From: Blattamonas nauphoetae
Taxonomy: Eukaryota > Preaxostyla > Oxymonadida
Direction: 5' to 3'
NCBI GenBank assembly: GCA_033064195.1
Contig: JARBJD010000123.1
Coordinates: forward strand, 1-64,000
DNA: 64,000 bases
The notes beneath the pieces were generated by a model. That model searched no databases. It saw only the letters and a list, made by a program, of their open reading frames with translations, and was not told the origin of the DNA. Numbering within the stretch: position 1 is the stretch's first letter; every line of letters begins with the position of its first letter. Of this stretch, positions 20,442 to 31,356 are shown piece by piece. A program made the position numbers and the translations under genes.

Positions 20442-20915
20442 TGTATTTTGTGCTTATTGAAAATTATGAGAGATATGAAGGCAGACTGATTCGACGCTGT
20501 CTTTGTTGAACAGGCGGGCGTGTCAAGATGTGTGTGGGCGATCTGACATGATCTGGATTGTTTGATAGGAACGTGAGGACATTTCTGGAACAAAATGAGT
20601 CGCAAGCAAGCCGATGAAAGGACATTGATCAGTGAATGGAAAAAGAATGAAAAACAGACAAGATGAGTGATGTTTTACCAGATTGCCGAGGACCATGCAA
20701 AATGATACCTCCACTTCCTTCTCCACCAGTTGTTTCTTCCAAAAATCGTTGTAAGTCCCTGAAAGGAGAGATGAATCATTTCGAGGATTTACGTTGAAAG
20801 AAGAGAAGAATGCATACTGTTCGTGTTTCCGACAACCGCACAAATGAATACCACTTTCAAGTTCACGAATGACAGTTCGAGATATTAACTCAGGAGTGAG
20901 TTCTCGATTCATCAT
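20442..20915 (-). pseudogene. N-terminal exons of the interrupted P-loop gene
   Basis: Starting at the ATG at 20913-20915, the exons read MMNRELTPELISRTVIRE and then CGCRKHEQDLQRFLEE, GGIILHGPRQSGKTSLIL and NVLTFLSNNPDH. Walker A GPRQSGKT is complete. Introns begin GTATGC, GTCTGT and GTCTGC and end CAG, CAG and AAG, like other introns in the window. The last small exon piece (20442-20452) runs into the TA that borders element B. The gene lies head to head with the Ca2+ ATPase gene, about 200 bp away. Confidence 0.65.
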
Positions 20916-21117
20916 TTCAAATCCCCAAAACTAGTTTATTTATTTGATGTTCTCTCCAAAAGTTCCTCAAATATGATTCAAATCAATGCTGTGAAGTGGA
21001 AAATTGCGTTGCACACAACGATGAAGCAAATCTGTCGTGAACCCGAAGATCCTCCCACTATTTTCTATTATCTTGTCATCATTTAACAATTTCGTCGATC
21101 ATCATTCATTTGGAGAG
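20916..21117. promoter_or_regulatory. Shared intergenic region between divergent genes
   Basis: 202 bp separate the start codons of the P-loop gene (minus) and the Ca2+ ATPase (plus), so both promoters must lie here or overlap the genes. No specific element was recognised. Confidence 0.3.
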
Positions 21118-24100
21118 ATGACTGCTAGTTTTGGCAGCAACACTCTGTCTTATGAAATTGATCCAATCTCTCTTCAGTCCCTAGTCGAAAACCGAACTCG
21201 GCCAAACCCCCTTGGCTCAGTGCAAGGAATAGATGGACTCATGACATCCTTGAACACAAGTCCGAAAGGAATTTCGTCTAGTAGCATTGAGCATCGAAAG
21301 CAGAAGTTTATTCTTGTTCTATCTCAGCATCTTGCTTTTTCTCATTTTCAGGTTTGGTACCAATACATTTCCAGAAAAGAAACGAACCACGATCTGGGAA
21401 ATGCTTGTTGAAGTATTTTATTCTTCTTTTTTCTCATGACAAACCCACTGTAGGCAGCGGGAGATTTCACACTCATCCTCCTCACAATACTTGCTGTGAT
21501 AAGCATCGTCTTGGGAATTATTATGCCTGATTCGGATGATCCCACTGAGGAGGTTCATATTCCCGGATGGGTTGATGGACTCGCTATTTTAGTAACGGTA
21601 GCCGCCGTGATCAGTATCACTCGACTTTCTCATGTTTATTTTCTTATTCCCACACGTAGTCGTCACAACAATCAACAATTGGTCTCAAGACAAACAATTC
21701 CGTGCATTAAACAAAGAACAACAAAACAGATCTTGCTCTGTGCTGCGCGATGGCCAGTTCGTCACAATCGGATCGAATGATCTCGTTGTGGGTGATGTTG
21801 TTCGTGTTGATGCTGGAGAATTGATTCCTGCGGATCTTATCCTGTTTGAGTCACAACTTCTTGAGTGTAATGAATCAGTATTAACGGGCGAATCTTTGGG
21901 AATCTACAAATCTGAAAAGGACGACCCTTTCCTCCTGAGTGGATGTACAATCACAAACGGAACAGGAATGGCTTTTGTTATTTGTGTGGGCAGTCACTCT
22001 CAACTGGGTATCGTGAACAAATCCCTCTCAAGTGATACCGACACTTCAGAAACTCCGCTCCAAGCACGTCTCGATGACATCGCCAAACGTTTCTATTTTT
22101 CTGAGCATTATTGATCCTTTTCTTCCTCGTTCAGAGATCGGATATGTCGGTGTGGGTGCTGCTGTCCTTTATCTTATCTTCTTCATAATTCGGTGGATAT
22201 ACCATCTTGTGAAGCACGACGGATCGAAAAATGCAACTATTCGTGCTCTGTGTGATGCGGTGATCATTGCTGTTACGATTGTCGTGGCTGCTGTTCCCGA
22301 AGGACTCCCGCTTGCCGTAACCCTCTCGCTCGCCTTCTCTCTCAACCGGATGCTGAAGGATCAGATTCTTGTTCGTGTCCTCTCCAGCTGCGAGACAATG
22401 GGCGAGATCACGTCCCTCTGCATCGACAAAACAGGCACTCTCACTCAGAACTCCCTCAGCGTCCAGCAAGTGTGGGCGCAGGACTCAGTCTGGGACACCA
22501 TCACACGCCACTCTCCAAACACTCTCGTTGAAGAGGCCACTGTCGCCTCCATCTCCATCAACAACTCAGCCTCCATCGGGGAACGGCAACGCGTTCGCAT
22601 CAATCCCGCTTCTCGTTCGGGTGGAGTGGTGTCGGTGTCTGGTGACAGCACAGATTGTGGGTTGGTGGAGTTTGTGGAGGAGAGCGGGTTCAGCGTGACA
22701 GAAGCTCGAAAACAAGCAAAGGTCCTTCATCGTCTGCAGTTCACACCCGACAGAAAGAGAACAACCGTTCTGATTGAAACTGCGAGACAGGACGGAGCCA
22801 CAGACTGGATTGTGTTGTGCAAAGGGGCACCTGACTACGTCCTCCCATTCGTCACGACAGTCACACGCACCTCGTGCCAGTCTGAAGCAAGAACCTCCCT
22901 CCGTCTCTCCTCCACATTCAACCCAGCCTCGTTTTCTTTCGAGACACTCACGCCGAAACAGAAGGCTCGAATCGAGACGAAGGGAAATGAGATGGGATCG
23001 TCGGGCATGAGAGTCCTTTCCGTTGCTTGGAAAGTTCTGTCTCCAACCGAGAAAGAGGAGATCCGTCAGAAACTCACAGCAGAAGCGGATCATCCAACCC
23101 ATCCAACGCAACCTACGTCGTCCTTCTCTCCCAGTTCAGAACCTGTCCCACAAAACCCAATCAGTCCCTACTTCCCTCCCGAGGCATCGCTCGCTGCCCT
23201 CCTCGAAACGTCACTCTCCTTCCTCTCTTTTGTTGGTCTGTCTGACCCTATCCGTCCAGGTGCAAGTCAGTGTGTGTCTGACTGCACGACAGCTGGTGTG
23301 AAGATTCGGATTGTCACTGGCGACTCATCAGCAACTGCACTCAGTGTCGCCCGACAGATTGGAATCGTCCCAATCAGCAACGTTCTCGCCGACAGCGACA
23401 CGTTCAACATGCAAGACTCAGACGACGCGCCTCTAATCATTCGACAGGAACAGTCAACGCCAGTCATCAATGTCTCCACTTCACAATCACCGTTCTCGCC
23501 TCACTCCTCCAACGGCCTCGCCACGCGCTTCCCCTCTCTCACTTATCTCACTCCCACCTGCTGTCTGATCGAAGGACACGACTTCCGCAGTATGTCGCCG
23601 TCCGAAGTTGACTCCATTCTGTCCACCCTTGCCATCCTCAGCCGTTCAACCCCTCTCGACAAACTCACTCTCGTCTCAGCTCTTCAACGACAGAACGAGA
23701 TTGTTGGAGTCACGGGAGATGGAACAAACGACGCACCAGCGCTGAAGAAGAGTGATGTTGGGATGGCAATGGGAATCTGTGGAACCGATGTTGCTGTGAA
23801 TGCATCGAGCATTGTCATCAAAGACGACAACATCAGCTCAATCGTGAAAGGAATTCGGTGGGGTCGGAACGTGTTTGACTCCATCCGCAAATTCATCCAG
23901 TTCCAACTGACTGTGAATGTGGTTGCTCTGACCATCTCCATCATCGGCTCGCTCTTCGAAGTGAAAGCATTCAGTGCTGTTGAGCTGCTCTGGATCAATC
24001 TGATCATGGATTCTTTTGCTGCCCTTGCGCTCGCCACTGACAGCCCAGCGGACGACGTGATGCTCCGTCCGCCGATCGGAAAGGAGGAAGGAATTGTGAC

Positions 24101-24608
24101 CAAATCGATGCTGCGCAACATTGTCACTCAGAGTGTTGTTCAACTCATCGTGCTCACGTTCATTCTCTTCGCCTTCCGCACTGCTCCGTTCAACGGCACT
24201 TCACTCAAATTCTCGCTCTTCTTCTCTCCCTCTGGGACGAATCATCTCATCCTCCATTCCCGCCAACACCACACCTTCTTCTTCAACACCTTCGTCTTCT
24301 TCCAAATCTTCAACATGATCAACAGTCGGCGCTGCTACGACGAGCTGCACATCTTCACAAGTTTCTTTTCCAACAAACTCTTTGTTTCCATCTGGTTTCT
24401 CATCCTTGTTGTCCAAATCCTTCTCATCCAGGTCACTCCACTCAGCCGCTTCATCTCATGTTCCCCACTCACCCTTCTGCAATGGGTTGTCTCTGTCCTC
24501 ATTGCCACACTCTCGCTCTTCACAGCTGTCATTGCGAAATGTGTTTACCATCCGCTCTCGAAACGCATCGTTCCGAAGCGAAAATCACTCTCTCACAAGA
24601 CTGTGTGA
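21118..24608 (+). CDS. Plasma-membrane-type Ca2+-transporting P-type ATPase (IIB)
   Basis: Pumps Ca2+ across a membrane at the cost of ATP. Exons 21118-21305, 21352-21412, 21454-21613, 21660-22088 and 22135-24608 (introns 46, 41, 46 and 46 bp) sum to 1,104 codons (1,103 aa), normal for PMCA. Visible features are the N-terminal segment IDGLMTSLNTSPKGIS, actuator TGES (about residue 210), PEGLP in M4 (about 334), phosphorylation site DKTGT (Asp about 377), nucleotide-binding KGAP (about 507), TGD, and hinge GDGTNDAP (about 807). The membrane region closes with VNVVALTISIIG, WINLIMDSFAALALATD and FNTFVFFQIFNMIN, typical of PMCA M5-M9. The tail after M10 is only about 20 residues, so the long C-terminal calmodulin-binding autoinhibitor of animal pumps is absent. 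The ATG at 21118 was preferred; upstream in-frame codons lack an ATG. Confidence 0.93.
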
Positions 24609-24793
24609 GCAAACATCCAACCCATAGATTTAACTTGCGTCTTTTCTCATTCGCTTCATTTTTTATTTCGTCGACATTCCGTAAGAGTGCATTATTTTGA
24701 CAAACAGAGAACGGACACATCTGTAGGGGTCAACAGAAATTGAAGACAAATAACCTGAACGACAAAAAGGGTGATGACTATCTGAATCGACAG

Positions 24794-27700
24794 TTAATGG
24801 TATGTTGTGCTTGAGATTGCCGTGTTCCTCTGTGGCTGTCGCATTTGCCGAGCCGGAAGAGCAAGCAGGGCAGAGTTGTTCGATTGAGAGGTCACGTGGG
24901 GCCCGTAATTCTTTTGGCGCGGTTGGGACGAAAAGGAAGACGAAGGAAGAAGCGGGGAAGCAGAAGAACGGTTCCTTCCTAATGAAGTCGGGTTGGGGAT
25001 AAGCGGCGACGAGGACGAAGACGGGTGTGACCTTGAAACCGGGCGAGCGGTTACGTCATTGTGGCGCTGGTGTGCATAATTGTTGGAAGATGTCGGATGG
25101 TATGAGTTGTGGTTGTGAGCGGAGCGCGACGAGGAGTGATACGATGGCTGTGAATGTGAGAAGTTGTTCCGTCGTTGGGACGAGGACGGAGGGTAGCGTG
25201 CTGTTGGATGGGAGAGGAGTGCGGAGGACGAATGGGTGAGACTCGCCGATGTTGGGAGGAGCGGCGACGCATGGGGAGGAGTGTGGATGAGTGGGGAGGG
25301 GGTTGTCGGTGGAAGACCAAGAAGTGATCTTGTTGGTTGTGAATGAAGGAGGGGGGACGAGAGTGATTGTGTTGGGGAGGACGAAGGAATAATAATGTCA
25401 GACGGAGATTGTGCGAGGAGCGGAGAGTGTGGCGAGACCAACAGAGGAGCTGAAGACGGTGACTGCCGAGGAGATGACGAAGGATGGCCAACTGGAGACG
25501 GCGACGGGGTCGCTGAAGTCGAACTTCGTTGCTGGTGACGAGCCGAGGCGGAGAGAAGCCCAGACAGGAGAGGGATGAGTGACGATGACGGAGTAGAATC
25601 GGTGCCCTTCGTGCGCTCTTCAACTTTCTCTCTCCACGTCTTCTTTCTTGTCTCTTCTTTGGCTTCTTCTCTCTTCCGGAGTTCCATCCATTCTCGCTCC
25701 CTCCTCTCTTCTTCTTTTCTTTGTTCTTCCTCTTTTTTGAGACGCTCCTGTTCTTTCCTCTCTTCTTCAATTCTTCTCTCTTCCTCTCTTTTCTGTTCTT
25801 CTCGTTTCATTTCTTCTTGTTTCCTCTTCTCTTCTTGCTCCCTTTCTCGTTCGGCTGCCTCCGAAGCGACGCGAACTTCAATCTGGCGATTGATTGACAC
25901 AGAGCGTTGGGGGATGTAAACTTTCTTCAGTGGAATCTGGCGAGGAAAGGTTCTGGCAAACGTTTGTCTGTTCGGCTCTTCTTGGATCCTCTCTCCTCTC
26001 GCCTCCTCTTTGAAGTGGTTCATGTTTTCTTCCGTCCCGACTTCTCTCCTCTGGAACTCTTCCTTCACATGAGAACTTTGTCCATTGTAAGTTGTTTGAT
26101 AGTGTTGGGGGACTCTGGGTTCCTCCTGAATGAAGCCAATGTCGAAGCTCTCAGTTTGTGCACTCTTTGCGGGGTAGAATGGCTCGTCTGATTCGAAACT
26201 GTCGTCTTCTTTCCTTTCGTGAAGGGGAGTGTGAATTTCGAATGGAAACCGGTTTGGGTTCACCTTTTCCTCATCGCTCTTTCCGTCGTTAGGCGAGAGT
26301 TGGTGCGTCGAGTCAGCGTTGCGTGCATACCACACAGTCTTCAGTCTCTTTTCTGTGGGCGTGTTTTCCGACGGAATTTGATTCTGCTTTTCGGGAACGG
26401 TGTGAAAGACGATGGCTCCAGATGGATCAATCGACGCAACAAAATTTGTGGTTTGTGGCACGTTTTTGCCCCATTGAAGAGAGATCTGCGGCGGTGTAAC
26501 AAGGAGAGGACACAATTTTGGGGTGGGAGGCTGAATGAAGATGGCTGCAGATTTTGGGGGTCGGGCTGTGATAGTTATCGGCCCCGAACCAGAATGTGGG
26601 ATTGAGGATGCTGGTTTGAGAATAGGTGGATCTCTTGCATGTGGATTCCTCCATTGGGTAGTTCTGTGACGGTGTTCAGAACTGTCTGGAGGTGATTGTG
26701 ACGGACGGCCAGCCGAGAACACGATTGGCGAATCGTCCCCTGAAGTGACCGAGTTTGACGATGAAGGAATAGCAGATGCAAGAGTGGATTCATGCTTGAG
26801 GCGTGTTTCGTTTGTTTGAAGGTGGGAAACGCTGTATGGTTGGGATGTCGCAGCTGAACGAGATTTTGGCGGTCCATTTGACGAGTTCGCTCTGAAGTAG
26901 AGTGAGTTAGTGAAGTGTGCACTATCTGAATGGATCGATGTCGCATCCGGAGAGATGTTTGGGAAGTCCTGTGGTGACATCTGGAATGCCTGTTGAGAAT
27001 AATGGGAGGAGGAGTAAATGTTCGACTGTGACACAGTAAATTGTTGAAAATATTCTTCAAAAAGTTGAGATTCAGATCCGACATAGTGAGGATAGGATAC
27101 AGCACTATCAGAATATGTTAGGAGTGGAGCAACGATCGCATTGAAGTCTTCCGAGCCCATGAGGAATCTCTCTCGCTGTTCAGCCAGCTTTTGCCGTTTA
27201 TTTTCCTCAGCAATTCTCCGACTCGCAGGGATGAATGCTTTGGAGTGAATGTTTAGTGAAGATGAAAGAAATTTTGGGTTTATGTTTGACTTGTTTGAAT
27301 TCGTCGAATCAAGGCCTTTAAGATGAGAAAATAATCAAGACCAAAATCAAACTTGGAAGAGAATTTGCATTCTGAGGAAGGTTGTTTTGTGTAGGAGAAT
27401 ATTGATTGCAGTAAACGGAGAAAGTGGAGTCGGGGCTTGGTGGGTTAACAGAATCTCGAATTGTGGTGAAAAAACTCTCGCAACGTGAGGGCTTAATAAA
27501 GACGGTATATTGAAGGAGTGAAAGGAATGAACGCTCCATGAGGTTGAAATCGGTGCATGGAATTCCGACAAGGTGGGCGTAATGGTTGTTGAAGAAGAAA
27601 TGATCATCTAAATATTTGGTAGCGATGACAGTACTACAAATGGAATGCGAAATCAATTAAACAAAAGACTGAAGGGAAAAATGGCAGACGCTGTGATGAT

Positions 27701-28067
27701 AAGTGTGTGAGCAGTGCTTGAAACAAATTGGACGGTTCCTTCGTTGTGGAGTTTGTTGATATAGAGAAGGGCGAGGACAAAACAAAATGGGGAGCAGTTC
27801 ATGTGTGTCATTAATCTGTTATCCAAAAAATTGTGTCGGGAAAAATGTGAAAAACGACAGAAGGTGAGAATGACGAAATTAACGAGTGAAAAAAGAGGCA
27901 CACAGATCAAGATAATATGGCAAAGATGGAAAATGATAGTCAGTGCTGAATATAAGGGCTTCGTGCTTTGATTCCTGTTGTTGCCCACTGGAATCATTCT
28001 GTGTGACTTGCTCGACTGCGTACAGCTTGACGAGAGCAAGTACACTTGCTGTATCCAGATTCCACAT
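24794..28067 (-). CDS. Cyclin-box protein with a very long disordered tail (1,030 aa)
   Basis: Exons 27904-28067, 27690-27815, 27353-27633 and 24794-27315 (introns 88, 56 and 37 bp) sum to 3,093 nt, exactly 1,031 codons. Residues ~45-190 form a Pho80/PCL-type cyclin box: FPSLPYYLDLLMTHMNCSP, FVLALLYINKL, then ATKYLDDHFFFNNHYAHLVG and MERSFLSLLQYTVFI. Such cyclins bind and activate cyclin-dependent kinases. The remaining ~800 residues are serine/proline/glutamine-rich and include a highly charged EERRIEEERKEQERLKKEEE-type helix (about residues 620-720). The last exon alone looks like a separate 788-residue gene with its own ATG, but the frame is open upstream and joins the cyclin box. The tail may be scaffolding or phosphorylation-controlled. 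Confidence 0.82.
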
Positions 28068-28291
28068 TGATACTCAGTCAAATGAAAAGAAAAAAAGGAG
28101 GGAGCGGAAGTTTGTGTCCTTGAAATGGGCAGGATCGGAATGGACTTCCAAAGAACAAATCTGAAAAGAAAGCACTCACATTAAAATCCCCGATTCATGA
28201 ATTATCCCAAATCTTTGGAAAAATCTAGAAAACTACATCATGACAGTGGGTTCAAAGATGAGAATCAAGAATGTATGTCAGAAACGAAAAA

Positions 28292-29220
28292 TTAAGACAA
28301 AAATGAAGAGTGTGAACGAAAACGAGCGATGTGCGTCCCTGAATCCTTTGTGGTGTCTTTCTTGCCTGATGGGACGACAACAATGATTACATAGATCACA
28401 ACCACAGCAACAATAATGATGATCGCAAAGAGGAGCTGAAAAAAGTGAGATAAGTTTATGAAGAAGGTGTGCAGACAGCGTATCTTTGGCAGAGTGTCTT
28501 GTTTTTCAGATCTTTCGATTTTGATTCAAACTGACCAGCTGCATCATCCAGTTCCTCTACAAAAAAAGAAAAATGAAAGAAAAATGTGAATGATTCACCT
28601 GCATCATCAGCCACAACTTCTAGCCGTTCCTGAAGATGCAAACGATGATGAAAAGATGATCATACCGTATTATCAAGAACCTTCTCAATATTACTCTCCA
28701 TAATTCCCTTTACTTCATCAACATCTGCTTGTGCCTAATTATGATCAAATAATGAGAAGAATTCATGAGAAAGAATGGAGAATACTCTCTTGATGCGATC
28801 GACACCTTTTTCGCAATAGGTCTTTGCAATTCGCTGGAATATCGTTACAGCTTCTTGATTTAATCCATTTTTAGCAACGTTTTTAATTGCAATTGGGTTG
28901 AATCGAGCTGTGAACGAAGATTTCATTTCTGCCAGCATCTCCTGAGCGACATTGTGTGGAAAGCGCGGTTCCGTGAATGCAAAATACATCATCGTGTTAT
29001 CTCTGGAATAAAAGATGAGGGACTGTGAGTCAGCATCATCTAACATGAAGAACATGTTCTGGACGAAGTCGTCATTTCCTATGAGCTTTGCACAGACATC
29101 CTCGAAGTAGTCACTTTTTTTAGCGATTTTTTTGTGATGATACGTACATAAGACTTCACGCCGAGACGAATCAGTGTCATAGCGTGTCACTATGAGGGTG
29201 TAGATGGGAGGTAATGACAT
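28292..29220 (-). CDS. Longin-domain R-SNARE, VAMP7-like, with Asn at the zero layer
   Basis: Membrane fusion protein of the vesicle (R-SNARE) type. Exons 28786-29220, 28666-28734, 28599-28629, 28477-28556 and 28292-28435 (introns 51, 36, 42 and 41 bp) sum to 253 codons (252 aa), the usual VAMP7 size. Residues 1-~120 are a longin domain (SLPPIYTLIVTRY, then FMLDDADSQSLIFYSRDNT). The SNARE motif follows: AQADVDEVKGIMESNIEKVL, DNTERLEVVADDAEELDDAA. A transmembrane helix LLFAIIIIVAVVVIYVII is followed by a ~25-residue tail, longer than usual after the anchor. At the ionic zero layer, where R-SNAREs have Arg (VLERGE), this protein reads VLDNTE, with Asn. The Asn codon lies one codon before an exon boundary. 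Confidence 0.9.
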
Positions 29221-29339
29221 TTAAGAAAGAATGGGTTAAAAGAATCAACAGTGAGAATTCTTCTTTTGTCTTCATTGTTGGCTATTCATCGAAAAATGAT
29301 CGCAAAATCTAAAAAAAATGGAGTGCAAATGCTAGATTA

Positions 29340-31182
29340 TCATTTCCGAGTGTTTTTCACGTTCCTCAGCGTGATTGTGAGATGGCCAGCGGTGAGCGAG
29401 AAAACGCGTACTGTTTCAGCAAGAGCAAGCCAAAAGCAAACGGGCAGAACTGACCCAAATCTTGTAGTTCCACCAACCAGAACCATGGGGTAGAAAATAA
29501 TAAGAGAAATCACCTCAGCAAGGAAGAAAGACTTGAATGACGTGGAGCTCAGGGTAAACGCACGGAAGACTCCCAGAAGGCACCACATAACAGAAATGGC
29601 CATGCCGAAGGGCCAAATCAATTTTGAAAAGGCTGAAACGAGCGGAACGTCAGCGGGTTGAATGAATGATGAGATGAATCTGGTGTAGCCCAAACAGGCG
29701 TAGACAATCGCACAAATGACTCCAATTGCGAATGACTATTTGAAAATAGAGATAAATAATCGAAAGTTTGAACAAACCAGGATAGTTAATACAAAATACA
29801 TTCTCTGAACATATTTTGTTGATTTTAGTGAATTTTTGGAGAGTAGAGGGGTTGCGATAGCGAGACAAAGGGAAGAGATAATTCCAGACGCAGTCATCGG
29901 AATAGAAACGATGTTGTTCATGATCATGATTGCATAGGATTGGAGTCCTGGGGTTGTTGATTTGAGGTTCCCGTACTCTGAGGGAGCCTTCAAAGCGAAC
30001 GAATTGGAAATCATTCGGCCAACAGTGAGTGTTACAGACGTTGAAAAGAGGATAAGAAACGCCTTTGCATAGAGTCGTGCGTATTTTTGCTTTTCTCGCT
30101 TTTGAGTGTTGGGTGAGGAGATGCGGGCGACAGTTGGGTTAATGGTGTGAAGTTCAGCGCCAACCACTGATGCTCTTAAATTCGATTCCGAAAAATTGAG
30201 GAGAGAGGCAGATTCTGGTTCTTTTGTTTGTTTTTGCCATGGGAAGGTATAAAGTGGTCTTTCTGGCTTCCGGCAGAGAATATACACAATCATGATTGGA
30301 ACTGACAAGATAAATGAATGATGAGAGATACCAGTGACAATAACAGGGACAGCAGTGACAAGAGCAGCTCCAGTCAGACCCAAGTGAAATCGTACGTGGC
30401 AGAGATAGAATGTCACCCATGTGACCAACATGTTCAAGAGATCCTTTCCAAGGGCAAATGCAAACCACCAATACGATGTCATCACAGAATTCAGGGTGGC
30501 AGCGATGAATGTGAGAGGGGTGATACCTGGGGCGAGAAGAGAGATGACGGAACGAAAAACATCAGACAGAATTCAATGATATAGTACCATTTGGTTTTTG
30601 AAATCAGTTCATTGCTCATGCCCAGAAGGCGACAGCAAGGAACGCGAAGTGGCAACGCGAGAACACTTGAGATAAATGAGACAGTGAATTAAAAGTGCAT
30701 ACATAAGGAGAACTGAAAAAGCTAGAGCGATTCCGCAGTGAATTAAGAGGCTATTTCCCACGATCCGCGGGTTCTCTGGGAAAAATGACGATAATTCGAA
30801 AAAGAAGACTTGTTCCGATGGACTTTCCTGTCAAGGTGATCACAAAGTTGGGGATAAACCCAGTAAACAACATTACAAAAGTGTCGATTGTCCCTAGGAA
30901 AGAAGAAAGTGATAGAATGATTGATGATGATGAGGAAAGTGAGAGAAACATTTAGCCGAGATATCATCTGTTGACTTGGTTCCAAGAGTTGAGTCCAGGA
31001 CAAACGAGAGCGCAGTTGTGATACCGATGACCTAAAGAAGTATTCAGAGAGAGTGAAGGAGAATGAGACGCAGTTCAAACAATCGCATATTCTATAAATG
31101 CTGGGATGAGATATCGTTTGCTTATATGACCTTCAAAGTTTGCATGCTTCCAAAACGTCGACAAGTTGAGACAACGTGACAT
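29340..31182 (-). CDS. MATE-family transporter (multidrug/toxic compound extrusion-like)
   Basis: Polytopic membrane protein, probably an ion-coupled exporter. Exons 31081-31182, 30950-31031, 30810-30893, 30703-30775, 30568-30665, 29778-30526 and 29340-29735 (introns 49, 56, 34, 37, 41 and 42 bp) sum to 528 codons (527 aa), a normal MATE length. About twelve hydrophobic segments are visible. MATE-like landmarks are YLIPAFIEYAIVIGITTAL at the start, IDTFVMLFTGF, a loop PLRVPCCRLLGMSNELISK (compare P-L-L-x-L-L-G), HLGLTGAALVTAV and a second half beginning after a ~70-residue basic loop. Substrate cannot be told. The start is ATG 31180-31182 (MSRCLNLSTFWK), 174 bp from the divergent Kae1 gene. 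Other flippase-fold families (MurJ/Wzx-like) are the main alternative. Confidence 0.72.
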
Positions 31183-31356
31183 TTTGATTTGAATTGTTGG
31201 TTGGATCACTCCAGGAGGTGATGAATGCAATTAGTGAATCCTTTTTGAGATTATCCGTACAAAATGTGGTGTTTAGGCCCATTAAGAACAACACACTTGG
31301 GGTATGTTGACTCCAAAACAGTCTCAACGTACTGGATAGTGTGAGATGGGTCGATC
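31183..31356. promoter_or_regulatory. Shared intergenic region between MATE and Kae1 genes
   Basis: 174 bp between divergent start codons suggests a bidirectional promoter. No motif was recognised. Confidence 0.3.

Larger units (their letters stand above)
8768..20915 (-). pseudogene. ORC1/Cdc6-like P-loop protein with SIM/UIM tail, interrupted by two transposons
   Basis: A minus-strand host gene is split by elements B and D. Exon 1 is 20818-20915, exon 2 20660-20758, exon 3 20487-20584, with introns of 59, 75 and 34 bp. Exon 4 is scattered over 20442-20452, 14852-14961 and 8768-9820, plus one TA at each insertion. These sum to 1,473 nt, exactly 491 codons (490 aa), and the frame is open across both junctions. 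The N-terminus (LCGCRKHEQDLQRFLEE then GPRQSGKTSLIL) resembles the start of an ORC1/Cdc6 AAA+ domain with an intact Walker A at about residues 55-65. No Walker B or later AAA+ motif follows, so it is not a complete ATPase. The rest is disordered. As assembled, the gene cannot be read through. Confidence 0.7.

Noticed and set aside
25051-25770. Arginine/histidine-rich 239-residue minus-strand frame
   Set aside because: Alternative frame of the low-complexity cyclin tail.
24794-27160. Independent 788-residue gene
   Set aside because: The frame is open upstream of its ATG and joins through a 37-bp intron to the cyclin exons, with total length divisible by three.
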